A DNA stretch of 28,401 bases from an uncultured bacterium. Its GTDB lineage: Bacteria > Verrucomicrobiota > Kiritimatiellia > RFP12 > UBA1067. Positions 7,569 to 15,791 of this stretch are shown piece after piece. The translations under genes and the position numbers were made by a program. Position 1 is the stretch's first letter, and each line of letters begins with the position of its first letter. The stretch is from positions 1 through 28,401 of the forward strand of contig CACZAK010000037.1 in NCBI GenBank assembly GCA_902779075.1, in the 5' to 3' direction. The notes beneath the pieces are model-generated. The model was not told where the DNA came from and made no database searches. It saw only the letters and a list, made by a program, of their open reading frames with translations.

Positions 7569-10451
7569 ATGGCGACACCCAAAAGGAACTTCATCGGTGC
7601 GATGGCAACCGCCGTGATCGGATGCCTTGCGGCACTGGCGTGCGCGGGGACATCTCCCGCGCTGGCCGGGAACGATTCGACGCCTGAAACGCGGTGGCGC
7701 ATCGCGGACGGCGGGAAGCGGATCGTGTGGGACGTTGCGCGCGACGCGCGGCTGCCGCACGGCGACAGGTTCGAGATGAGCGGGCTTCGGGCGTCGCTTA
7801 TCTTCTCCTACGACGTGGCGGGCGACAAGTCGCTCGCGCTCGGACGCAAGGTCGTGTGGCCCGCCTACCGCGTGCAACCGAACAACACGCACGGCTCGTT
7901 CGCGTACAAGTTCTCAGAAAAGAAGGTGCCGCGTCTGATGGCGGACGGAAAACCGTGCGATGAGATCGTGGACGCGATTTCGTTCGACGGCGTCTGGCGC
8001 GCCGAATCGCGTTCCGCCGATGGTTCGCTGCGCATCGTCCGCTCTGTGTTTCCGTCCGTTGACAAGGCGGCGTCGTTTGAGTGGATTGAAGTAGAGAACG
8101 CGGGAAGTGAACCGCGCAAGGTGGGCTTCACGAAGGACTTTTCCGATTACGCCTTGGGCTGTACGGGACGTTACGAGGTGCGCGCGCAGGCGTTTCCGTC
8201 CGGCACGCGCGCGCTAGACCCCGGCGAGAAGGGCGCGTGGACGCTGCGTCTTTCGGCGCGGCGCGTGAACGAGCCGGATTGTCCTGCCGACGGAGCGGCG
8301 GAGCTTGCCGCCCGCGTGAAGCGCGTGGAGCAGCTGACGTCGCCGCTCGTCCTCGAGACGGGCATCCCGGAGATCGACACGGCGTTCCACTTCGCGAAGA
8401 TCCGTGCGGGCGAAAGCATCTTCGCCACGCGCACGGGAATCGTCCATTCACCCGGCGGCGGATCGTACTACGCGGCGTCGTGGTGCAACGACCAGGTGGA
8501 GTACGCGAACCCGTGGTTCGCATTCACAGGCGACGCCTTGGCACTTGAGGCGTCCATGAACGCCTACCGCCACTACGTTCCCTTCATGGGTCCGCGCTAC
8601 GAGCCGATTCCGAGTTCCGTCATCGCGGAGGGCCTCGACTACTGGAACGGCAAGGGGGATCGCGGCGACGCCGCGATGTTCGCGTATGGCGCCACGCGCT
8701 TCGTGCTGGCGGCGGGACGCCGCGACTGGGCCGTGGAGCTTCTGCCCGCAATCCGGTGGTCGCTCGAATACTGCCGTCGGCAACTGAACGAGGCCGGAGT
8801 TGTGAAGTCCAACTGCGACGAGCTGGAGCTGCGTCTCCCGGCGGGCGACGCGAACCTCTGCACGTCGTCGCTCTACTACGACGCGCTCCGACACGCCGCG
8901 ATGCTGGAGAAGGAAATCGGCAACGCCGAGGCGGCGTCGGACGACGCGGCGCGAGCGGCGAAGATGTCGGAGGCGATCGAGCGACACTTCGGATGCGACA
9001 TGCGCGGCTTTCACACCTATCGTTACTACGAAGGATGCAAGGTACTGCGTTCGTGGATCGGCATTCCGCTCTGCATGGGCATCTACGACCGCGCCAGGGG
9101 CACGACGGACGCGCTCTTCTCGCCCGCGCTCTGGACGGGGATGGGAATGCTCTGCGCGGAGGGCGACAAGAAGGGCGTGACATGGGACCGCAGCGTGTTG
9201 TATGCATTTCGCGGCGTGTTCGCGGCGGGATTGGGCGACGGCGTGATGGACAAGTTCCTCGCGTATTCGCGTTCGCGTCTTCTGGGCGAGCACGTGCCGT
9301 ATCCCGTCGAGGCGTGGCCGGAGGGCGGCAAGCGCCATCTTTCGGCGGAGAGCGCGCTCTACTGTCGGATCGTGACGGAAGGTCTTTTCGGAATCGAGCC
9401 GACTGGACTCGGCACATTCGACGTGAAACCACATCTTCCGAAAGGCGTGAAACGCATGTCGCTCAAGAACATCCGTGCGTTCGGCCGCGTGTTCGACATT
9501 GTGGTGGATTGCGACGGCACTCGGATCGTCGAAGGAGATAAGAATCCGATCATTGAGGGTTGGTACGCCGATCCGCAGATCAGGAAGTACGGAAACGAAT
9601 ACTGGGTGTTTCCGACGGTGTCGGACTCATTCCGCAAGCAGACATTCTTCGACGCGTTTTCATCGAGCGATCTCAAGACGTGGAAGAAGCATCCGCGCAT
9701 CCTGACGACGAACGAGGTCACCTGGGCGCGGGGCGCGATGTGGGCGCCGGACGCGCACGAAGTGGACGGCAAGTACTACCTCTTCTTCAGCGCGAACGAC
9801 ACATATCCGGTGAGCGGACGACGCGAGGACGGCGAACCCAAGAAACAGCCCGGCCTTCAAGGATACGGCGGAATCGGCGTGGCCGTGGCGGACCGTCCGG
9901 AAGGTCCGTATCGTGATCTCATCGGCAAGCCGCTCATCGACCGCTTCTGGAACGGGGCACAGCCGATCGACCAGTACGTGTTCAAGTACAAGGACGACTG
10001 GTACATGGTGTATGGTGGCTGGGGACGCTGCAACCTTGTGAAGCTCGCAAGGGATTTTAAGTCCCTTGTCCCGTTTGAGGACGGCTCGCTTTGGCGCAAC
10101 TTCACGCCGAAGGGCTATGTCGAGGGGTCGGTAATGTTCGAGCGTAAGGGCAAGTGGTACTTCATGTATTCGTGCGGCGGATGGACGCGGGATGACTACT
10201 GCGTCAACTACAGCGTCGGCGACACGCCGTTCGGGCCGTTTGAGTTCAAGGGCAAGGTGCTGGGCGTGAAGCGTCCGCTCGCGACCGGCGCCGGACACCA
10301 TTCGGTCATCCGCGTGGGCGAGGACGACTGGCGCATCTGCTACCACCGCCGTCCGATTCCGAGCAAGAGCCCGCACCACCGCGTTGTCTGTATCGACCGT
10401 ATGGAGTTCGACGAAAACGGCGACATCAAGCCCGTAGAAATGACGAAGTGA
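7569..10451 (+). CDS. Bifunctional glycosidase: six-hairpin-like N-terminal part fused to GH43
   Basis: A 960-residue exported protein starting at 7569 behind AAGGAG (7557-7562), with a signal peptide ending near residue 34 (CAGTSPALAG). Residues of about 35-255 look like a beta-sandwich. Residues of about 260-640 look like an (alpha/alpha)6 barrel with repeated Trp/Tyr-rich segments (SYYAASWCNDQVEYANPWF, YWNGKGDRGDAAMFAYG, LWTGMGM); I cannot assign its GH family. Residues from about 655 form a GH43-type five-bladed propeller with the expected acidic triad: D668 in GWYADP (base), D728 in WAPDAHE, and E852 in VEGSVMF (acid). GH43 enzymes cleave arabinose- or xylose-containing glycans by inversion. 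The two halves probably act on successive linkages of one plant polysaccharide (inference). Confidence 0.8.
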   Translation: MATPKRNFIGAMATAVIGCLAALACAGTSPALAGNDSTPETRWRIADGGKRIVWDVARDARLPHGDRFEMSGLRASLIFSYDVAGDKSLALGRKVVWPAYRVQPNNTHGSFAYKFSEKKVPRLMADGKPCDEIVDAISFDGVWRAESRSADGSLRIVRSVFPSVDKAASFEWIEVENAGSEPRKVGFTKDFSDYALGCTGRYEVRAQAFPSGTRALDPGEKGAWTLRLSARRVNEPDCPADGAAELAARVKRVEQLTSPLVLETGIPEIDTAFHFAKIRAGESIFATRTGIVHSPGGGSYYAASWCNDQVEYANPWFAFTGDALALEASMNAYRHYVPFMGPRYEPIPSSVIAEGLDYWNGKGDRGDAAMFAYGATRFVLAAGRRDWAVELLPAIRWSLEYCRRQLNEAGVVKSNCDELELRLPAGDANLCTSSLYYDALRHAAMLEKEIGNAEAASDDAARAAKMSEAIERHFGCDMRGFHTYRYYEGCKVLRSWIGIPLCMGIYDRARGTTDALFSPALWTGMGMLCAEGDKKGVTWDRSVLYAFRGVFAAGLGDGVMDKFLAYSRSRLLGEHVPYPVEAWPEGGKRHLSAESALYCRIVTEGLFGIEPTGLGTFDVKPHLPKGVKRMSLKNIRAFGRVFDIVVDCDGTRIVEGDKNPIIEGWYADPQIRKYGNEYWVFPTVSDSFRKQTFFDAFSSSDLKTWKKHPRILTTNEVTWARGAMWAPDAHEVDGKYYLFFSANDTYPVSGRREDGEPKKQPGLQGYGGIGVAVADRPEGPYRDLIGKPLIDRFWNGAQPIDQYVFKYKDDWYMVYGGWGRCNLVKLARDFKSLVPFEDGSLWRNFTPKGYVEGSVMFERKGKWYFMYSCGGWTRDDYCVNYSVGDTPFGPFEFKGKVLGVKRPLATGAGHHSVIRVGEDDWRICYHRRPIPSKSPHHRVVCIDRMEFDENGDIKPVEMTK

Positions 10452-10456
10452 TGGCT

Positions 10457-10486
10457 TGACACCAAGATATGGGAATTGGTAAAGTA
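10457..10486 (+). promoter_or_regulatory. Probable promoter for the YhcG-like gene
   Basis: A perfect TTGACA at 10457-10462 is followed after 18 bases by TAAAGT at 10481-10486, preceded by TTGG. The -10 surroundings closely resemble those of the promoter at 14766-14794. It begins just after the glycosidase stop, so the nuclease gene can be transcribed on its own. Confidence 0.55.
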
Positions 10487-10513
10487 TGTGCGCACAGAGA
10501 GAAGGAGAATGTC

Positions 10514-10546
10514 ATGATTGGAGCGATATGGAAAACCTGCCGATAG
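10514..10546 (+). other. Ten-codon micro-ORF overlapping the start of the YhcG-like gene
   Basis: AAGGAG at 10502-10507 is ideally spaced for the ATG at 10514, but this frame reads only MIGAIWKTCR before a TAG at 10544-10546. The nuclease frame starts at 10528, 14 bases later and in another frame. The micro-ORF may be a coupling or leader peptide, or simply chance. Confidence 0.35.
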
Positions 10547-11595
10547 AGTACAGAAACAGCGGCGCGTTGCTTGAAGACGTAAAGGCAATAATCGAGAGCG
10601 CCCGCGCCGTCGCGTATCGTTCCGTGAACGTCGCACTTGTTCAGCGGAACTGGCTTCTCGGCAGGCGAATCGCCGAAGAAGAACTTAATGGTGCTAATCG
10701 GGCAGAATATGGTAAGCGCATCGTGATGGACCTAGCAGGACAACTTACTGCACTTTATGGGAAAGGGTTTGATTTCGGGAGCGTTTACAAATATTTGCAG
10801 TTTTACAGGCGCTTCCCAATTTTGGACTCATTGAGCCCAAAATCTGGCGGATTACTTTCATGGACTCATTATCGCAAGTTACTTCAAGTTGAGAATCCCG
10901 ATGCGTTGAGGTGGTACATCGACGAAGCTGCGGCTGAAACTTGGAATGTGAGGACGCTTCAACGTAATATCTCGTCTCAGTACTATGAGCGGATGTTGTT
11001 GAGTCAACACAAGGATCTCGTGAAGGAAGAAATGCACGAGATTACGAAACCTCTACAGGAACGTCTGGAGTTCATAAAGAACCCCGTCGTCGCGGAGTTC
11101 CTTGGGTTCAAAGAGGATGCATCTTTTGCTGAAAGCGATCTTGAAACACGAATACTGGACAACATTCGCGAGTTCCTAATGGAACTCGGGAAAGGTTATG
11201 CTTTTGTCGCACGGCAACAGCACATCCATACCGAGAAGGAAGACTATTTCATTGACCTCGTCTTCTACAACTACATCTTGAAATGCTTTGTGCTGATAGA
11301 CCTGAAAACAAGCAAGATTACGCATCAGGACGTGGGGCAGATGGACATGTATGTGCGGATGTATGATGAAAGGAAACGAGGTGAAGGCGACAATCCAACG
11401 CTTGGAATCGTCTTGTGCGCGGACACGGATTCTGACATTGCACGATATTCTGTTCTTCACGGAAACGAACAGCTGTTCGCGTCAAAGTACAGATTGTGTC
11501 TGCCGAAGGAAGATGAGCTTCGTGCGGAAATCGAAGCGCAGAAGCGGATATTTGCAGAACAATTAGATGGTTTGAACGGGGAGAATAACAGATGA
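10528..11595 (+). CDS. YhcG/DUF1016-family PD-(D/E)XK nuclease
   Basis: A 355-residue protein with the DUF1016 architecture. The N-terminal helical DNA-binding-like region has NWLLGRRIAEEE, LYGKGFDFGSVYKYLQFYRRFP and LSWTHYRKLL. The C-terminal nuclease domain carries YFIDLVFYN (D243), LIDLKTSK (D258, K260) and HQDVGQMDMYV, the D-x14-DxK-QxxxY pattern of this clade. Relatives are common next to restriction-modification systems and in mobile regions, and are predicted to act on branched or recombining DNA. Start 10528 is supported by GGAG at 10520-10523 and by family-like sequence from there; an alternative in-frame ATG at 10486 would add 14 unlikely residues. The gene is AT-richer than its neighbours, suggesting separate origin. 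Its stop overlaps the next start. Confidence 0.85.
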   Translation: MENLPIEYRNSGALLEDVKAIIESARAVAYRSVNVALVQRNWLLGRRIAEEELNGANRAEYGKRIVMDLAGQLTALYGKGFDFGSVYKYLQFYRRFPILDSLSPKSGGLLSWTHYRKLLQVENPDALRWYIDEAAAETWNVRTLQRNISSQYYERMLLSQHKDLVKEEMHEITKPLQERLEFIKNPVVAEFLGFKEDASFAESDLETRILDNIREFLMELGKGYAFVARQQHIHTEKEDYFIDLVFYNYILKCFVLIDLKTSKITHQDVGQMDMYVRMYDERKRGEGDNPTLGIVLCADTDSDIARYSVLHGNEQLFASKYRLCLPKEDELRAEIEAQKRIFAEQLDGLNGENNR

Positions 11596-12527
11596 TGTAC
11601 CACACGACAAATAAAGTCATGGTAGTTGCGTTTGCGGCGGCGGTTGTGGCCGGGGGCTGCGGTACGGCGAGTGTACCGCATGGCGCAAGCGATGGTCAGG
11701 GAATAGCTCGACCTGCCGAGACGGCGAACGCCGTGTTTCGCGTGGGGACGTGCAATGTGCGCGTCTGGTCGAAGAAGGACCTCGCGGAGGGAAATGTTTG
11801 GGACGAGCGCAAGGACGACTTGATTGCGCTTCTCCGTCGTCTGGACATGGACGTGTTCGGGTTTCAGGAAGTCCATGGCAGGCCATATCGCGAATTGTGC
11901 GCCGGCCTGAAGGAGTGGGAGCTCGTGGATGACTACGACGTCTCCACTCCCGTCGCCTACCGCAAGAGCCGCTTCGACCTCGTGAAGAAAGGCGTGTTCT
12001 GGTTGTCCGAGACGCCGGATGTTCCCCGTTCCATGGGATGGGGCGCGAAATACATTCGTCCGTGTCTGTATCTGATCCTGAAGGACAAACAGTCGGGATG
12101 TAAACTCTGTTTCGTGAATACGCACACGGATCACATCGCGGTGAAGGCGCGAGTTGAAGGCATGAAGCTCATCATGGAGCGCATGAAGTCGTTCAGCGAG
12201 GGACTCCCCGTCGTGTTCGTGGGTGACCACAATGACGGACCGAAATCCGAAATGGCGGCAATTGCGCGCAAATTTCTGAAGGATGCGCGCGACGTCTCCG
12301 AGAAGAAAGATCCCGGCCCGATCAATACATATCACGCCTTCGGTCGTGCAAAGCCGAGGGAGCGTCTGCGCGTCGACTACATCTACGTCTCGGACGGCAT
12401 CCGCGTGCGTGACTTCGTGACGCATGACGACAAGCGTCCCGGCACAGACCGCTATCCGTCGGATCACTATCCGCTCTCAGCAACCATCGAACTGCCGCTG
12501 GATTCAACCCCTGATACTATGAAGTAA
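11592..12527 (+). CDS. Exported endonuclease/exonuclease/phosphatase-fold lipoprotein
   Basis: A 311-residue protein with an N-terminal hydrophobic stretch ending in a lipobox-like AGGC (C23), so it is probably a lipoprotein. Fold motifs occur in the expected order: GTCNVRVW, FGFQEVHG with the metal-binding Glu, FVNTHTDH, FVGDHND (for the usual GDFN), RVDYIYVS and SDHYPLSA with the catalytic Asp-His. Members of this family hydrolyse phosphodiester or phosphomonoester bonds in nucleic acids, sphingomyelin or inositol phosphates. Export and the sugar-related neighbours argue against a DNA-repair role. The start overlaps the YhcG stop (ATGA), although the two genes differ in base composition. 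Confidence 0.82.
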   Translation: MMYHTTNKVMVVAFAAAVVAGGCGTASVPHGASDGQGIARPAETANAVFRVGTCNVRVWSKKDLAEGNVWDERKDDLIALLRRLDMDVFGFQEVHGRPYRELCAGLKEWELVDDYDVSTPVAYRKSRFDLVKKGVFWLSETPDVPRSMGWGAKYIRPCLYLILKDKQSGCKLCFVNTHTDHIAVKARVEGMKLIMERMKSFSEGLPVVFVGDHNDGPKSEMAAIARKFLKDARDVSEKKDPGPINTYHAFGRAKPRERLRVDYIYVSDGIRVRDFVTHDDKRPGTDRYPSDHYPLSATIELPLDSTPDTMK

Positions 12528-12548
12528 AGCAAAAACGGAGGAGAAACA

Positions 12549-13961
12549 ATGCAGAGCAGAAGAGGATTTCTAATGGGATCAATGTTCGCCGGGGCGGGAT
12601 GCCTCGCGGCGGCGGATGCCGTGGCAAAGGGCGTTCCGGCGAAGAAGCCAGCGGTTAAGGACAATCCCCTCATCTACCAGATGCGCCCGATGAAGGCGCA
12701 GCTTTCGCGCGAGCTGACCGTCGCCATCGTCGGCGCGGGCGGACGCGGATGGGGCTATCAGGGATATGGCAAGCGCTTCCCCGGCACGATGAAGGTCGTT
12801 GCCGTGGCCGATCTCCTGCCTTTCCGTCGGGAACGGATGGCGAAGGCGTGGAACATACCCGCCGAACGCTGCTTCTGCGATTATCGCGAACTCCTCGCCG
12901 CAAGCGAAAAGGGGAAACTCGCGGATATCCTGATGGTCACGCTCCCGGACCATCTCCACTGCGACGCGACGATGAAGGGAATGGACCTCGGGTACGACGT
13001 GCTCGTGGAAAAGCCGATGGCACAGTCCTCGAAGGAGTGCCTCGACATGCTCGCGAAGCAGAAGGAGACGGGGCGCGTCGTGGGCGTCTGCCACGTGCTC
13101 AGATACGCGCCGTACTACGAGGCGATCAAGTCCGCCATCGACCGCGGGCTCGTCGGCGAGATCATGTCGATCCAGCACACCGAGCTTGTCGACATGATCC
13201 ACACGTCCCACTCGTACGTGCGCGGCAACTGGCGAAACTCGAAGATCGCGACGCCGATGGTGATCTCGAAATGCTGCCATGACCTCGACCTCATCAACTG
13301 GTTTATCGGGAAGCGCTGCACCCATGCGAGCGCAGAGGGCGAACAGCGGTACTTCATCCCGAAGAACCGTCCGGCGGGCGCGCCCGCGCGCTGCACGGAC
13401 GGGTGTCCGCACGAAAAGGACTGCATCTATTCGGCGCTGAAGACATACGTGAGGCAACGCCGTTGGACGGCTCCGCTGGATTTGCCGCCCAAGGCCACCG
13501 ACGAGCAGGTGACGAAGATCCTCGCCGCCTCGCCGTACAGCCGCTGCGTGTTTGCGTGCGACAACGACCAGCCCGAACAGTACGCCGCCGCGCTCCGCTT
13601 TGAGAACGGGGTCTCCGTGGCATTCTCCTACGAGGCGCTTTCGCGCGTCGGACAGCGCCGGACGCGCATCATCGGCACGAAGGGCATGATTGAGGGCGGT
13701 GGGATCGGTTTCCGTCTTACGGAGCTTGCAACGGGGAAGAACTGGGACTGGAGCATGAAGATACAGGACATCCCCGGCTACGAAACACAAGGGCACGGCG
13801 GGGGCGACTTCCGCCTCGTTCGCGACTTCCTCATGGCGGTGGACAAACACGATCCGTCTCTGCTCACGTCGTCCCTTGAAGCGAGCGTGGAGAGTCATCT
13901 GATCGGCTTCGCCTGCGAGGAAAGCCGACTTACGGGAAAGAAAATCCGTCTGCACGGATAG
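12549..13961 (+). CDS. Tat-exported Gfo/Idh/MocA-family oxidoreductase
   Basis: A 470-residue protein behind a strong GGAGGAG ribosome binding site. The N-terminus has a twin-arginine-like leader, QSRRGFLMGSMFAGAG. The Rossmann domain starts with VAIVGAGGRGWGYQGYG near residue 60, and VLVEKPMAQS supplies the EKP motif that positions the catalytic Lys. A C-terminal domain contains a Cys/His cluster, CTDGCPHEKDC (C282, C286, C292). Such proteins oxidise or reduce sugars and cyclitols with NAD(P), and Tat export would carry the folded cofactor-loaded enzyme. The exact substrate is unknown. It is not a GH109 member, as it keeps EKP and lacks the YPTHGLGP motif seen in the 24208 protein. Confidence 0.88.
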   Translation: MQSRRGFLMGSMFAGAGCLAAADAVAKGVPAKKPAVKDNPLIYQMRPMKAQLSRELTVAIVGAGGRGWGYQGYGKRFPGTMKVVAVADLLPFRRERMAKAWNIPAERCFCDYRELLAASEKGKLADILMVTLPDHLHCDATMKGMDLGYDVLVEKPMAQSSKECLDMLAKQKETGRVVGVCHVLRYAPYYEAIKSAIDRGLVGEIMSIQHTELVDMIHTSHSYVRGNWRNSKIATPMVISKCCHDLDLINWFIGKRCTHASAEGEQRYFIPKNRPAGAPARCTDGCPHEKDCIYSALKTYVRQRRWTAPLDLPPKATDEQVTKILAASPYSRCVFACDNDQPEQYAAALRFENGVSVAFSYEALSRVGQRRTRIIGTKGMIEGGGIGFRLTELATGKNWDWSMKIQDIPGYETQGHGGGDFRLVRDFLMAVDKHDPSLLTSSLEASVESHLIGFACEESRLTGKKIRLHG

Positions 13962-14030
13962 GCAAGGATATCTTCTCAATTTTTCAGCCGCAGCGTTTGC
14001 GAAGGCGCGTTTGACGAAGGGTGCATCCAA

Positions 14031-14738
14031 ATGGAGATACAAGGCGATTCTATTTTCGGGCGGACGGCGTTGCTGCTTGGCGCGGAGGCGGTCAATGCCT
14101 TTGTGCGGCTGCGCGTGGCCGTGTTCGGTGTGGGCGGCGTGGGCGGCTGGTGCGCCGAGTCGCTCGTGCGGAGCGGCGTGGGGCACCTGACGATTGTAGA
14201 TTCCGACAGCGTGTGCGACTCAAACGTAAACCGGCAGGTGATGGCGACATCGCGTACGATTGGGCAGAAGAAGGTCGAGGCGCTGCGGGAGCGTCTGCTG
14301 GAGATCAATCCCGCTGCGGAGGTTGTCGCCGAAGCGCGCAAGTACTCGGCGGAGACCGCAACAACCTTTGACCTCGACAGTTTCGACTACGTGGTTGACG
14401 CGATCGACAGCTTGCAGGCGAAGGCGCATCTCATCAACGCCGTGACGCGCCTGGAGCGTCCCGTGCTCATCTCCTCAATGGGCGCGGCGCGGAAAACGGA
14501 TCCGTTCCGCATCCGCCGTTCGGAGTTCTGGAAGGTGCAGGGGGACGGCCTTGCGCGCGCTCTCCGTCGGCGGTTCCGCCAGCTGGGCGAGTTTCCGGCG
14601 AAGAAGTTCACATGCGTGTGGAGCGACGAGCCACCTGCGCCGTTGTGCGGGGACGGCGTTCTCGGCAGCGCGGTACACGTCACGGGAATGTTCGGCTTCG
14701 CGCTTGCAGGCATAGTGTTGATGTCCTCGCGCCCATAG
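14031..14738 (+). CDS. tcdA: tRNA threonylcarbamoyladenosine dehydratase (TcdA/CsdL-like)
   Basis: A 235-residue E1-like (ThiF/MoeB/HesA superfamily) ATP-dependent enzyme. It has the nucleotide-binding loop VFGVGGVGGWCAESLVRSGVG at about residues 27-47, DSDSVCDSNVNRQ with the Arg finger, GQKKVEAL, DYVVDAIDSLQAK and LISSMGAARKTDPFRI. The last two, and the absence of zinc-binding CxxC pairs, fit TcdA rather than MoeB or ThiF. TcdA cyclises t6A37 of ANN-decoding tRNAs. It is a little shorter than the E. coli enzyme (about 268 residues) and ends soon after the membrane-like segment GMFGFALAGIVLMSS. No clear Shine-Dalgarno at 14031 (only AAGGG about ten bases upstream). Confidence 0.88.
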   Translation: MEIQGDSIFGRTALLLGAEAVNAFVRLRVAVFGVGGVGGWCAESLVRSGVGHLTIVDSDSVCDSNVNRQVMATSRTIGQKKVEALRERLLEINPAAEVVAEARKYSAETATTFDLDSFDYVVDAIDSLQAKAHLINAVTRLERPVLISSMGAARKTDPFRIRRSEFWKVQGDGLARALRRRFRQLGEFPAKKFTCVWSDEPPAPLCGDGVLGSAVHVTGMFGFALAGIVLMSSRP

Positions 14739-14765
14739 CGAGTTGCGGCGAGTCGTTTCTACCAG

Positions 14766-14794
14766 TTGAAAGCAAACGGCCGATTTGGTAGAAT
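14766..14794 (+). promoter_or_regulatory. Promoter for the mutarotase-DUF1080 pair
   Basis: TTGAAA at 14766-14771, 17 bases, then TAGAAT at 14789-14794 preceded by TTGG. AAGGAG at 14812-14817 precedes the mutarotase start at 14829, leaving a leader of roughly 25-30 bases. Confidence 0.65.
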
Positions 14795-14828
14795 AGGTGC
14801 GTGCCCTGAATAAGGAGAACTAGAGACA

Positions 14829-15791
14829 ATGCCCGTCAGGAAGATTTCTAACGCGGACTGCGAGATGCTGAACCGGCGCTTCGGTGCGCCGGAGCGGATC
14901 GTGTTTCGTCCGTCGCGGCATGGCGTGCCGATCGTCGTGCTGGCGAACCAGTACGGCACGGCGGAGATCGCGCTCTTCGGTGCGCAGACGGTTTCCTACC
15001 GTCCCACGGGCAACCCGCCGGTCCTCTACATGCCGCATCCATACGACGCGAAGCCTGCGGGCGAGGAGATACACGGCGGCATCCCCGTGTGCTGGCCGTG
15101 GTTCGCGCGTAACGGCGCGCCGGGGTCGAAGATCCACGGCCTTGCGCGGTACTCGACGTGGAGCGTGCGCGGGACGGAATATTCCGAGGACATCACTGAG
15201 ATTCGTCTTGGGCTGTCGTCGTCCGAGGAGACGCGTGCGCTCTGGCCGTACGACTTCGATCTTGAGCTGACGGTGAGCGTGTCCATGAAGCTCACGCTCT
15301 GCCTCACGTCGAAGAACACGGGCGACGCGCCGTTCACTGTCACGGAGGGCTTCCACCCGTACCTGCTCGTGCGCGAGCGCGCGGGCGTGAGCGTGCGGGG
15401 AATTGACGGATGCGCGTTCATGGACTTCAACGAGCCGGAGAAGGGCGCGGAGCGTGTCTGGACGGGAGACTACACGCCGATCACGGACGGCAGCAAGGTG
15501 TTCATGGTCACGAAGCACGAGCACGTGATGCTCGATCCCGGGCTGAAGCGCGCGATTGCGCTCGTCTCGCGCGGCAACGGGCAGCTCATCGTGTGGAACC
15601 CCGGGCCCGGCAGCGCCGAGCGCGTGGAGGATTTCGGCGAGAACGGATGGAACCGGTTCGTGTGCGTGGAGCCCGCGACGATTCCGCCGGGCAAGCCGCT
15701 TGAGCTTGCGCCCGGCGAGGAGCACAAGCTCGTAATGGCGATTCAATCGGTGCCCGAAGGGGCCAACAACCAGGAGACACAACAAACATGA
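14829..15791 (+). CDS. D-hexose-6-phosphate mutarotase / aldose 1-epimerase-like
   Basis: A 320-residue cytoplasmic protein of the YeaD-type mutarotase family. Diagnostic segments are IALFGAQTVSYRP, EIHGGIPVCWPWFARNG, KIHGLAR, TEGFHPYLLV with the probable catalytic His, and NRFVCVEPA with the catalytic Glu. It interconverts alpha and beta anomers of hexose-6-phosphates, easing sugar entry into glycolysis. Its stop overlaps the next gene's start (ATGA), so it is coupled to the secreted DUF1080 protein; the pair has its own promoter. Length is somewhat above the roughly 290 residues common in the family. Confidence 0.87.
   Translation: MPVRKISNADCEMLNRRFGAPERIVFRPSRHGVPIVVLANQYGTAEIALFGAQTVSYRPTGNPPVLYMPHPYDAKPAGEEIHGGIPVCWPWFARNGAPGSKIHGLARYSTWSVRGTEYSEDITEIRLGLSSSEETRALWPYDFDLELTVSVSMKLTLCLTSKNTGDAPFTVTEGFHPYLLVRERAGVSVRGIDGCAFMDFNEPEKGAERVWTGDYTPITDGSKVFMVTKHEHVMLDPGLKRAIALVSRGNGQLIVWNPGPGSAERVEDFGENGWNRFVCVEPATIPPGKPLELAPGEEHKLVMAIQSVPEGANNQETQQT

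Noticed and set aside
13949..13962. Short hairpin TCCGT-ctgc-ACGGA as terminator of the Gfo/Idh/MocA gene
   Set aside because: Only five base pairs, overlapping the coding end and without a directly following T-run.
12579..14186. 535-codon minus-strand open frame opposite the Gfo/Idh/MocA gene
   Set aside because: No domain or start signal; it covers a well-supported plus-strand oxidoreductase and the tcdA start.
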